Of a stretch of 64,000 nucleotides of DNA, positions 1-10,170 are shown piece by piece; within the stretch, counting starts at the first letter, position 1; every line of letters begins with the position of its first letter. The position numbers were made by a program, and so were the translations under genes. Under the pieces are notes generated by a model that saw only the letters and a list, made by a program, of their open reading frames with translations, made no database searches and had not been told where the DNA came from. Source of the DNA: Bostrychus sinensis (lineage: Eukaryota > Chordata > Actinopteri > Gobiiformes > Eleotridae); NCBI GenBank assembly GCA_020698575.1, contig CM036246.1, positions 620,001 to 684,000 on the forward strand, given 5' to 3'.

Positions 1-1382
1 TTAGCAAGACACCCCCAATAAAGGAGTGGTTCTGCAGGAGGTGACCACAGACCACTTCTCAGTTCCTATGCTTTCTGGCTGATGTTTTGGTCACTTTTGA
101 ATGCTGGCGGTGCTTTCACTCTAGTGGTAGCATGAGACGGAGTCTACAACCCATACAAGTGGCTCAGGTAGTGCAGCTCATCCAGGATGGCACATCAATG
201 CAAGCTTTGGCAAGAAGGTTTGCTGTGTCTGTCAGCGTAGTGTCCAGAGCATGGAGGCACTACCAGGAGACAGGCCAGTACATCAGGAGACATAGAGGAG
301 GCCGTAGGAGGGCAACAACCCAGCAGCAGGACTGCTACCTCCTCCTTTGTGCAAGGAGGAACAGGAGGAGCACTGCCAGAGCAGTGCATGTGTCTGCTCA
401 AATGGTCAGAAACAGACTCCATGAGGGTGGTATGAGGGCCCGACATCCACAGGTGGGGGTTGTGCTTACAGCCCAACACTGTGCAGGACGTTTGGCATTT
501 GCCAGAGAACACCAAGATTGGCAGATTCACCACTGGCGCCCTGTGCTCTTCACAGATGAAAGCAGGTTCACACTGAGCACATGTGACAGACGTGACAGAG
601 TCTGGAGATGCCGTGGAGAACGTTCTGCTGCCTGCAACATCCTCCAGCATGACCGGTTTGGCAGTGGGTCAGTAATGGTGTGGATGGCATTTCTTTGGGG
701 GCTGCACAGCCCTCCATGTGCTCGCCAGAGGTAGCCTGACTGCCATTAGGTACCGAGATGAGATCCTCAGACCCTTGTGAGACCATATGCTGGTGCGGTT
801 GGCCCTGGGTTCCTCCTAATGCAAGACGATGCTAGACCTCATGTGGCTGGAGCGTGTCAGCAGTTCCTGCAAGACGAAGGCATTGATGCTATGGACTGGC
901 CCGCCCCTTCCCCAGACCTGAATCCAATTGAGCACATCTGGGACATCATGTCTCGCTCCATCCACCAACGCCATGTTGCACCACAGACTGTCCAGGAGTT
1001 GGTGGATGCTTTAGTCCAGGTCTGGGAGGAGATCCCTCAGGAGACCATTCACCAACTCATCAGGAGCATGCCCAGGTGTTGTAGGGAGGTCATACAGGCA
1101 CGTGGAGGCCACACATACTACTGAGCCTCATTTTGACTTGTTTTAAGGACATTACATCAAAGTTGGCTCAGCCTGTAGTGTGTTTTTCCACTTTAATTTT
1201 GAGTGTGACTCCAAATCCAGACCTCCATGGGTTAATAAATTTGATTTCCATTGATAATTTTTGTGTGATTGTGTTGTCAGTACATTCAACTATGTAAAGA
1301 ACAAAGTATTTAATAAGAATATTTCATTCCTTCAGATCTAGGATGTGTTATTTTAGTGTTCCCTTTATTTTTTTGAGCAGTG
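1..1382 (+). mobile_element. Tc1-like DNA transposon, copy 1 (left end cut by the window)
   Basis: The right end carries a terminal repeat whose last bases are TTTTTTTGAGCAGTG followed by TA (1383-1384), the standard Tc1/mariner target. The same family occurs inverted at 32442-33565. The element contains a transposase pseudogene. Confidence 0.9.
132..1124 (+). pseudogene. Tc1-type transposase, disrupted
   Basis: The coding region starts at ATG 132 (MRRSLQPIQ) with an N-terminal helix-turn-helix (LARRFAVSVSVVSRAW). DDE residues are readable: the first Asp in LFTDESRFTL, the second in LMQDDARPHVA, and the Glu in SPDLNPIEHIWD, giving the DD34E arrangement of Tc1. The central part (about 670-780) is out of frame, with a stop at 732-734. 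The frame before and after is the same, so small indels that net to a multiple of three explain the damage. Conserved residues survive, but the protein is interrupted. The antisense reading frame in this stretch is a shadow. Confidence 0.88.
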
Positions 1383-1419
1383 TAGTTTAGTATGGAAAAA
1401 CGGTGGCCTGTTCCTTTAA

Positions 1420-1866
1420 AGCAGAACTCAGTAACTTTTTTACCTTAATTAAACTTTTAGAATCTGTCTGGTTAAATGAGTTGTTGTGGGTAAATGAAGC
1501 GCCCTTCATCTCCTCCTGGTGTCTCTGGGCTGTAAGTAACACTCGCAATAGTGAACGCCATGACACGCTGTGTCACAGAGGTCTCAAGTCTTGCAAGAAA
1601 GCGGCACATTGTGGTTAGCAAAACAACAAGCCAGCGATGACTTTATTTCTTGATTTTTGGCATTGGCAGAGCGGCCAAATTGCAGAAAAAACTTTGTATG
1701 GATATGAGAAGGGGAAAACGAAAGTAAAGCTGAGCGAGGGATCACAATAGGAGTCAAATGGACTTGAGTGTTTATGATAGTTCTTTACTCTGAACTGTAG
1801 GGGGCACTCCATAGAGGAAAATGAGGCAAAACAGAGAAGAAACAAGCATAGTTACTGAGTTCCATT
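1420..1866. mobile_element. TTAA-target MITE, family A, copy 1
   Basis: The left end is TTAA followed by AGCAGAACTCAGTAAC. The right end is GTTACTGAGTTCCATT followed by TCAA, a decayed TTAA. The ends are inverted repeats. A second copy with the same termini lies at 42338-42765. Confidence 0.75.
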
Positions 1867-1870
1867 TCAA

Positions 1871-2609
1871 AACAAAATTAAAAGAAAAACACATAACACT
1901 AAAACACACATTCCCACTTGTGCTGGATTACACATTAATTAAACAAAGCCTCAAGGATTTTTTTTAAATGAAAAGTTATAAATTTATAGTTTACTTACTA
2001 GAATAACTCAAAGCCTTTAGTCCTAAATCAAGAGACAGTTTCACTCAATCTTCATGGCTTGTTTCAGTTTAAGTTTATTATTTCAGTAAAAGTTTATAAT
2101 GAAGAGGAATGCTGCGGTCCTCCTCCAGCTGAACACCAGCTCGCATCAGACATCTCACCTGCTCTCCTTTATATTTGACCCAACTTATACATGCCACTAA
2201 GGACCGGCATACTGCAGGAGCTTATTGGCAATACACTGATCACAACTGAGTGTCCATAAGCTCCGCCCTCTCCCATCACCCTCTAAAGCCATGTCAGAAA
2301 TATATTTTTACTCTAACAATAGGGGATTACAATCCAATCACATAAATGCATGCTCTAATAGAAGAAGAGCTCCTGTCTGCAGTTCATATACTGTCACTCA
2401 CTGGAATCCGGACGGGCTCTGAGCAGAGCGGCTCACAGCAGCTGCACACCCAGCTCTGGGCTATATTTAGTCTGGGTCATCCTTTACTGTATAGCACTGT
2501 AAAGCAAATGTAACAGTACTGGTCATGTCACACACAAACAAGTCATAAAAAAATTAGACAAAACTTGAAGCACAAAAAAGGCTCTCCAGAAATGGTCCAG
2601 TTTAATCCA
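1871..2609. other. no gene or element recognised
   Basis: AT-rich first part, then a moderately GC-rich stretch (about 2095-2480). No coherent ORF, splice pattern or known repeat signature was found. Confidence 0.4.
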
Positions 2610-2613
2610 TTAA

Positions 2614-3920
2614 CCCTCTGGACCCTGAGCCATATTTGGCAAATTATCCTCGCCTAGACTTTTTATATAAATAAGGCTATAAAATTTTACTCCAGTGATC
2701 CACAGAGATGCCACTTAGACTATTTTTTTTCAGCACAATCTGAACTTTAAGTCTGTGTGTGCTGTTTTAATGTCAGTTGAGGATAATAATAATTCATCGA
2801 ATTTATATAGCGCTTTTTTGGACACTCAAAGACACTTTACAATTGATCAATTATTCATTCGCTCCTCAGTCACACTTGGTGGTGGCGAGCTACTTCTGTA
2901 GCCACAGCTGCCCTGGGGCAGACTGACAGAAACGTGGCTGCCAATCTGCGCCAACGGCCCCTCCGACCACCACCAAACACAGCCACACTAACATTCACAC
3001 AGGCAAGGTGGGTGAAGTGTCTTGCCCAGGGACACAACGACAGTATGCGCTTCAGATGGGATTCGAACCGGCAACCCTCCGGTTGCTGGGCGAATGCTTA
3101 ACCCACTGCACCACCATCGCCCCACAATATAATAATAATTACCTACCTGTCCAAAAAGCAAAAGAAAAAAAAACATGAAAACGCAAAACGAGAGCTCTCT
3201 TATTAAAAATCACAAAAATAAATGTTTACAAACCTCTTGATGAATAAAATACAATGACCCTTGTTAGGTGCAATATCAAATAAGAACAGTGTAGGTAAAA
3301 CTATTGGCATTCTACATACATTTATTTCAAAAATGTGCCTGGCGCCCTGGGGGTAAACAATTCTTTAGATTGGAAAATACAAGAGGAAAAACTAATTTTA
3401 ATCATATTTAATATATAACTATTGACAAAAATACAAACTCTTGAAAAGTGTAATAACAAAGTAGAACACTATAGATGGAAGTTTTTACATCATATGCACT
3501 AAAAAGACATCTCAACCCTCCACTACGCTTTTGGCCTCATTTTACTATCAACAGCTCATGCTTTATAAAGGCCACTGATGTCATCAGTGATGTCATCAAG
3601 TTGTAATGTATTGTAGGTAATCAATATGGCAACTACAGTGAAAGCTAATGAAAGCTAGTGATATAAAACAATTGGTTTTGGCAGGATTTATATCAGAAAT
3701 GTGCAAAATTTGAGTCCATTCTCTAGGTGGTGCTCAATTGTAAAATGTTGCCAAAAAGACACTAAACTCTCAGATGCCATAAAACAGCATTCGAATGGTG
3801 CAAGCATTAGCTTCAACTGGAGAAAAAATGAAGTAACTACTGTTTATGGTTACAGAGATATTTTATTTTTCATAAAACATGTCCTCAGCAGTTGCCGGCG
3901 ATGTGGCAGGGTCCAGAGGG
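2614..3920. mobile_element. piggyBac-like non-autonomous element with nested SINE
   Basis: The ends are perfect 14-bp inverted repeats, CCCTCTGGACCCTG and CAGGGTCCAGAGGG, each directly flanked by TTAA (2610-2613 and 3921-3924). CCCT termini and TTAA targets are the piggyBac signature. There is no transposase inside. Confidence 0.82.
2795..3128 (-). mobile_element. tRNA-derived SINE nested in the piggyBac-like element
   Basis: On the minus strand a tRNA-like head begins near 3124. The A box region is GGTGCAGTGGGTTAAGC (3098-3114) and the B box GGTTCGAATCCC lies near 3058-3069. The body ends with a TATATAGCGC-containing tail. A 12-bp duplication, ATAATAATAATT, flanks it (2783-2794 and 3129-3140). 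Confidence 0.8.
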
Positions 3921-3924
3921 TTAA

Positions 3925-4920
3925 AGCATCACATGTCTTCTCTCCACTTCTGTGGAACTGAGCAGGAGAGACCCCCACCCAGGGGAGGTGACCACAGCTG
4001 TCTTATAAAGATGGATTTTTACTGCACAGACTCTGAGCCCAGAGGTCTTAGTATGAATTGTTGTTGAATGTAAAAGTTGTAATTTTGACCTAAAGAAAAG
4101 TCTTTCCCTTTGAGGTATTAGGGGGCAGATGCACTGCCCTTTTACAGCCAGTATCACAATATGAATGAAACAGAGATATGAGCTTAATGGTAAAAGGAAA
4201 TATGTATTACCAGAAAAAAATTAAAGAAATATACAGTATATTTGTTTCTATTTCTCTATGAGTATACTGCACTTTTAAAATTGTTATTTTATTGTAAAGA
4301 GAGTTAATATTGTCTGTCAGGTAATGCTGTGGGCAGTACGGAGACTAATTGGTTGATGTTTTTTGGAGGTACCTGCTGAGCTTATTCTTCTTGCACCCCT
4401 AAGATATTTTTTGATGTTTTGCAACAGTTGTTTGTGAATAACGTTTGCTGTGTTGATTCAAATGGCATAGATTTTGCCTCGGGTGTGTATTTTGGGATCA
4501 ATTTTCAGATTTCAGGATTTTTCTTTAAAAAATGCTCTCTAAAAAATAGTCACATCTTTATTACCCCTAAGACGTTTTTTGTGCCATTGACTCCCTTTCA
4601 AACAACACTTTTATAATAGACTGTCATATCATTTCACATTTTTATCTCTTATTTATTTTTAAGTATTTCATGGCTTCATGATAGCGAGGGATTGGAATTT
4701 TAGTTTTTAGGTAGTGTTTCTTGTTTGAGTGAAAATGGATCTCTACTTTTTCCCTTAGTATAAGCAAATCCTGCGCAGAATAAAATAGAAGACTTTATTT
4801 GTCTCCTTATTGCTTTTGCTGCATATTTTACATGACTGGCTCAAGAACATTCACACAAAGACAACAAAGAAAAACAAAGAAGGCTATAGAGCAATATGTG
4901 TGCAGAGGAAAGTCCAGCAG
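3925..4920. other. no gene recognised
   Basis: AT-rich sequence with only short chance ORFs. No splice-bounded coding segment or known repeat signature was seen. Confidence 0.35.
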
Positions 4921-4921
4921 G

Positions 4922-5047
4922 GCACTATCCTGGCCTGCCAGACAAACTCTTTTCCTATTCTATACAAAGAAGTTAGTCTGGTACCCATAACATTCCGTTT
5001 TTGAGGTGGAACAATGACAGACAGAGTAACCAATCAGAGAAACAGTT
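4922..5047 (+). repeat. dispersed repeat, copy also at 39352-39484 (inverted)
   Basis: The core GACAAACTCTTTTCCT, TACAAAGAAGTTAGTCTGG and ACCAATCAGAGAAA occurs in the same order in reverse complement at 39352-39484. Family unknown. Confidence 0.6.
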
Positions 5048-5096
5048 GTACAATGCTTTTGTCACATTGGATCTCAACAAACAGTAACAAGATGAA

Positions 5097-5119
5097 GGGG
5101 GGGGGGGGGGGGGGGGGGG
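5097..5119 (+). repeat. poly(G) tract, 23 nt
   Basis: Uninterrupted run of 23 G. Such runs can form quadruplexes and are error-prone in sequencing. Confidence 0.9.
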
Positions 5120-5189
5120 CATTAGATTTAATGGTTGGCCAGTTACTACACAGACTTATTAAAGGCTTTCTCACAATATTCAGAAGTTA

Positions 5190-5197
5190 TTTCTGAG

Positions 5198-5279
<82 letters not shown>

Positions 5280-6295
5280 CATGGAAAATCAACCAAGTTA
5301 CACATTGTGATTAATTGTGATTAATCACAGCCCAAGAGTGTGATTAATCTGATAAATGTTTTTAATCGATTGACAGCACTAATAAAATAATATAATATAA
5401 TATAATATAATATAATATAATATAATATAATATAAAGCAATATAAAATATAATATGATATGATATAATATAAAGCTGTCCTGGGGGTGCACGGTGGCAGA
5501 CGGTTAGTGTTCTCACCTCCCAGCAAGGAGATCGGGGGTTTGAGTTTCGGGCCGACCAATACACCATCACACAAACTCTCTGGGTGGAATCTGCATGTCC
5601 TCTCCGTGTTACCGTGGGTTCTCCCCACGTGGGTACTCTGGCTTCCTCCCACCGTCCAAAGACATGCATGTGTTAGGTGAATTGGTGACTCTAAATTGCC
5701 TCTAGTGAGTGAATGTGAGAGTGAATGGTTGTCTGTCTGTGTTCGTCTCTGTGTCAGCCCTGCGACAAGCTGGCCCCTGTCCAGGGTGTACCCCGCCTAC
5801 GGCCCAACGAGTATGTGTACTCCTGGAAATTGTATTTTTTCCTGTCCCATTGCCACTGGAGTCCCTTGTTTATTTCATCAGCAATAAACTCCCACACTTA
5901 AGGCTTCACGTTAATCTGTATCCTGAGTCAATTCTGTTCTTACCACTAGTTTTCATAAGTTTTTAAATATAACATTACTACTACATACTACAACAACAGT
6001 ATGTCTGTTTTTTGAAAGTACGTGATTAAAGGCAGTAACTTAAACTGCATCAAATGTCCTGTAAAGCAGTGTTTCCCAACCAGGGGGACAGGGACCCAGA
6101 GGGGCACTTTACAGGAGGTACTTCTTAAAGTATTTCACAATGTATTTCCATGATAAGAAAATATTTGTGATCTTTTCATACTGAACATTGAACCTTAGTC
6201 TCATTAGATTATTAGATCCTAAGGGAAACTGCATTGTTTCTCTGAGCACTCACACCGCACCACTACCTCAGAACTCACCCTGAGTTTTCTGTTGA
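5190..6295. repeat. tandem duplication, unit 1 (1.1 kb)
   Basis: This unit is repeated almost base for base at 6297-7429. It holds a (TA)n tract (5200-5276), a stretch rich in GATTAAT repeats, a (TATAA)n array (about 5389-5435) and a tRNA-like fish repeat. The two units differ visibly only in the lengths of the simple repeats. Confidence 0.93.
5474..5820 (+). mobile_element. SINE-like dispersed fish repeat in unit 1
   Basis: It starts GGGGGTGCACGGTGGCAGAC with tRNA-like A- and B-box spacing (GGGTTTGAGTTTC downstream), then the common fish motif TCCAAAGACATGCATG and GTCCAGGGTGTACCCCGCCT. I recognise it as a widely dispersed fish repeat but cannot name the family. The same element occurs at 6608-6954. 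Confidence 0.6.
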
Positions 6296-6296
6296 T

Positions 6297-6304
6297 TTTC
6301 TGAG

Positions 6305-6388
<84 letters not shown>

Positions 6389-7429
6389 CATGGAAAATCA
6401 ACCAAGTTACACATTGTGATTAATTGTGATTAATCACAGCCCAAGAGTGTGATTAATCTGATAAATGTTTTTAATCGATTGACAGCACTAATAAAATAAT
6501 ATAATATAATATAATATAATATAATATAATATAATATAATATAATATAATATAATATAATATAATATAAAGCAATATAAAATATAATATGATATGATATA
6601 ATATAAAGCTGTCCTGGGGGTGCACGGTGGCAGACGGTTAGTGTTCTCACCTCCCAGCAAGGAGATCGGGGGTTTGAGTTTCGGGCCGACCAATACACCA
6701 TCACACAAACTCTCTGGGTGGAATCTGCATGTCCTCTCCGTGTTACCGTGGGTTCTCCCCACGTGGGTACTCTGGCTTCCTCCCACCGTCCAAAGACATG
6801 CATGTGTTAGGTGAATTGGTGACTCTAAATTGCCTCTAGTGAGTGAATGTGAGAGTGAATGGTTGTCTGTCTGTGTTCGTCTCTGTGTCAGCCCTGCGAC
6901 AAGCTGGCCCCTGTCCAGGGTGTACCCCGCCTACGGCCCAACGAGTATGTGTACTCCTGGAAATTGTATTTTTTCCTGTCCCATTGCCACTGGAGTCCCT
7001 TGTTTATTTCATCAGCAATAAACTCCCACACTTAAGGCTTCACGTTAATCTGTATCCTGAGTCAATTCTGTTCTTACCACTAGTTTTCATAAGTTTTTAA
7101 ATATAACATTACTACTACATACTACAACAACAGTATGTCTGTTTTTTGAAAGTACGTGATTAAAGGCAGTAACTTAAACTGCATCAAATGTCCTGTAAAG
7201 CAGTGTTTCCCAACCAGGGGGACAGGGACCCAGAGGGGCACTTTACAGGAGGTACTTCTTAAAGTATTTCACAATGTATTTCCATGATAAGAAAATATTT
7301 GTGATCTTTTCATACTGAACATTGAACCTTAGTCTCATTAGATTATTAGATCCTAAGGGAAACTGCATTGTTTCTCTGAGCACTCACACCGCACCACTAC
7401 CTCAGAACTCACCCTGAGTTTTCTGTTGA
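6297..7429. repeat. tandem duplication, unit 2 (1.13 kb)
   Basis: Second copy: (TA)n at 6308-6386, a longer (TATAA)n at about 6498-6569, then sequence matching unit 1 at a constant offset of 1134 bases to 7429. The ORFs seen in both units are repeat-derived and not genes. Confidence 0.93.
6608..6954 (+). mobile_element. SINE-like dispersed fish repeat in unit 2
   Basis: Same element as at 5474-5820, duplicated with the 1.1-kb unit. Confidence 0.6.
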
Positions 7430-7817
7430 ACAGTGTGCTGTTGCATTGCTCTGACTTCATGATGTTTCTCGTTGATCCAAGTCATTACAATCACAGTAAA
7501 GTTAAGAAGCATCTGATCATGCTTTGAGACTGAAGTTTCTTGGATGAGAGACAAGATGTCTTCAACTCTTCAGACCACACGAATTCTTTAATCTGGTTTT
7601 GATTTTTCTGTAGTTCATGTTCCTGTGTACAGATGTTCTCCTCCTGAAAGAGGTTAATTCTGTAAAAAAGTATTACAGACAGGGTCTACTGAAAGACTGT
7701 GAACTACAGCTCCAACAGTGTCCTAGTACTGCCTGTTTTATTAGAGAATCTTATCTTGACACTGGCTACAGTCAAGTGGTTTACACCGCGCTGGAGACCT
7801 AACCAGATCAGTGTAGT

Positions 7818-8935
7818 CCTGGGGCCTTATTTATAAAGCTTGCGTACGACCAAAACAAAGTCTGAAACTTGTGTACACCACTCTACCCAAGGATTACACA
7901 AAGTTGTGAGCATTAAATCACAAATGGTGTTTAAAACACAGGGAATGTGTTTACTTTTGATTAATTTTATTAAGTATTTATATTGTAAGGGGGTTTCAAA
8001 GACGTGTGCGCTTGTGCATGTGCACCGGAATGCAGCATGCTGGCTTCGCATAAAAAGTCAACTTGGAGCCCTGTAAACAGAAAGCAGGGATGATACCTAA
8101 AGAATAACTGGGTGCTTTTATGAAATAATCGCTGGGCATAAGTTTAGCTAACTCCTACAAAGAGTTCACACAGGGCTGTTTGGGTTTTATGAAGTGTTGT
8201 GTCAAACACAACTCAACAGGTTCTGTTGTCATTACGCACGACAACTAGGCCTACACACCGTGGTGTTCACTGCCCCCTTCCTGTTACACATGCTCCACCC
8301 AGACTTCGACTGCCCCATCAACGCGCTCATATTCAGTCCTCTGTGCACGTACAGTGTGTACAATAAACAGTACTTCAGAATGTGTGAATTAAAAGACACA
8401 TGTGCTCCTTAATGTGTTACAAGTCACGCAAAACAGCATAGAAAAATCATTAATTAATATGTTGCAGTCAACAAAATTAAACACTTTTTTATGTTTTAAA
8501 ATCTTATTTTCAGATGTTTACAATCTAAGAGCATTGGATTCACAGTTTGATTGTAACAATGTTGGGCGCAGAAGCAGTATTCTCTTTTCAATACAGATGC
8601 CCGTGTGTACGTAGTGCAGCGTGGAGTGTCTCCTGCCTCCCTTATTTCCGTGTTTCTCGGTGAAACCCTGTCATTAGCGGCTCATGTTTAGGTAAATCTC
8701 ATTCAGAAGTCACTTTGCATTGTCCTTCTTTGGTGGATTCGAGGCATGGAAAGGGCGTGACGTGAGGTGGGTTCACGTGCGCACCTTTCTGCTCCAGGTT
8801 GGATCTATAAATAAGAAATTGCATGCAGCGTTTTATAAATCTGAATATTTTCTTGCATACTCCACTTCTGGCTTTCTGGTGTATGTGAACTTGTAGTACG
8901 GATTCCACACACTGTTTTGTAAATGAGGCCCCTGG
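7818..8935. mobile_element. non-autonomous DNA transposon with GGGGCC-type inverted ends
   Basis: The left end is CCTGGGGCCTTATTTATAAA. The right end, reverse-complemented, is CCAGGGGCCTCATTTACAAA. The interior (1.1 kb) has no transposase. The target duplication is unclear, so no superfamily is assigned. Confidence 0.65.
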
Positions 8936-9101
8936 TACCAGTGCTGAGGATCTGTTTAATTTTTATTTTAAATGGATCTTCATTGTCACCAGATCTGACT
9001 CTTACAGTGAGGCTGTGATTTCTGAGCAGTCCACTTACATGTGTCTTCACCAGGGTGTGATTTCAGTTTTTATTAGCAGTGTAGAAACTCTATCATAGCT
9101 A

Positions 9102-9725
9102 CGCAACAAAAGTTTGAAAAGCAGTCATCTGGATTAGATTTTTCAAGTAGAAGACCAGTAGGGCCAACTCCAGTGGACCAGAATCTGCAGTACACCTCCA
9201 CCTGAAGGCCACAAACCACTCCTTTGAGGACAGTGAGGTCCGAATCTTAGCCAGAGAGAAAGGATGGTTTGAGCGAGGAGTGAAAGAAGCAATCTTTGTC
9301 AAAAAAGATAAACCTTCTTTAAACAGAAATGGTGGTCTCAGATACAACCTTCCTTCTGTCTACAACAGTCTCCTGAAACCCAAACAAAACAAACCAGTTT
9401 CACTCAGGTCATTTACATCTGAAGGAGCTGCCCAGGCTGGGGAGGGTTAACGACTCTCACTCCAGCTGAGGACAAAGGACTCCTAATGACCTGAAACCAC
9501 TCAGGCTATTCATGGTCACATTGACCAATAGAATTTAGTTTCAGGTCTAAACTCCTCCTTCCTAGAAGAATATAAACCAGCTCTCACCAGTTCATTTCAG
9601 AATTGAGAAAGCCTCTTGGATAAGAGGTGAAACGTCTTCTACTTGAAAAATCTAATCCAGATGACTGCTTTTCAAACTTTTGTTGCGATGCATTTACCCT
9701 GGACGAGTGAGAGTCTTCACAGACA
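9102..9725 (+). mobile_element. Penelope-like element, short copy with inverted termini and 13-bp target duplication
   Basis: Flanked by an identical 13-bp duplication, TCTATCATAGCTA (9089-9101 and 9726-9738). Bases 9102-9152 are the exact reverse complement of 9637-9689, an arrangement known for Penelope terminal repeats. The interior carries the 3' end of the GIY-YIG endonuclease ORF. The element sits about 235 bp upstream of the slc1a7 exon at 9961. Confidence 0.85.
9157..9450 (+). pseudogene. Penelope-like GIY-YIG endonuclease, C-terminal fragment
   Basis: 98 codons open to the TAA at 9448-9450, starting SRANSSGP, with AREKGWFERGVKEAIFVKKD and LNRNGGLRYNLPSVYNSLL. This is the C-terminal half of the Penelope-type GIY-YIG domain. 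The GIY-YIG core and the RT are absent, so it is 5'-truncated. A longer copy lies at 18133-18591. Confidence 0.82.
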
Positions 9726-9960
9726 TCTATCATAGCTATCTATTATTACATACATCTATACAATATTTTCCTGTGTTACATTTAATAATTACCTCTACCA
9801 ATGCATGGTACCACTACTGTAGCTGTAAGGCAGAACCTTGTTTTTGTTGCTGGAGAAGAAGTTGTTTTTTCCAGAGAGCTGCTGATGGTGTGTCTGTGCG
9901 TGCATGCTTGTGCTGGGGTGTACCTTAATTCTAAAGCTGTGTCCCGTGGCTCTGTTGCAG

Positions 9961-10040
9961 GAGGTGAAGTATTTCCAGTTTCCTGGAGAGCTGCTGATGC
10001 GGATGCTGAAGATGCTGATTCTGCCGCTGGTCGTGTCCAG
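9961..10040 (+). CDS. slc1a7: slc1a7 exon (TM1-TM2 boundary and TM2)
   Basis: The acceptor follows a pyrimidine-containing stretch ending TTGCAG and the donor is GTATTA. The 80 nt encode residues 1-26 of the visible product, with FPGELLMRMLKMLILPLVV forming the start of TM2. The exon begins in phase 0 and ends with two bases (AG) of a serine codon completed at 29493. It is the first exon that can be recognised in the window. Confidence 0.95.
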
Positions 10041-10098
10041 GTATTATTATTAAAACTTGTGTCTAAACAAATATGGTGCTCTTTAGGCACCCATTATC

Positions 10099-10170
<72 letters not shown>

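Noticed and set aside
195..786. Minus-strand ORFs opposite the Tc1 transposase
   Set aside because: They are shadows of the transposase coding strand; the + strand reading carries the helix-turn-helix and DDE motifs.
5362..5652. Minus-strand ORFs rich in Tyr/Ile/Leu (also 6430-6803)
   Set aside because: They are translations of the (TATAA)n array joined to a dispersed repeat, duplicated with the 1.1-kb unit.
6219..6401. ORFs of alternating Tyr-Ile (also 10073-10190 and 59005-59190)
   Set aside because: They are translations of (TA)n microsatellites.
1..9960. Search for the first coding exon of slc1a7 (start codon and TM1)
   Set aside because: No segment with a plausible TM1 and a phase-0 donor could be found between the repeats, so I assume it lies left of the window. 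A short or divergent exon could have been missed.
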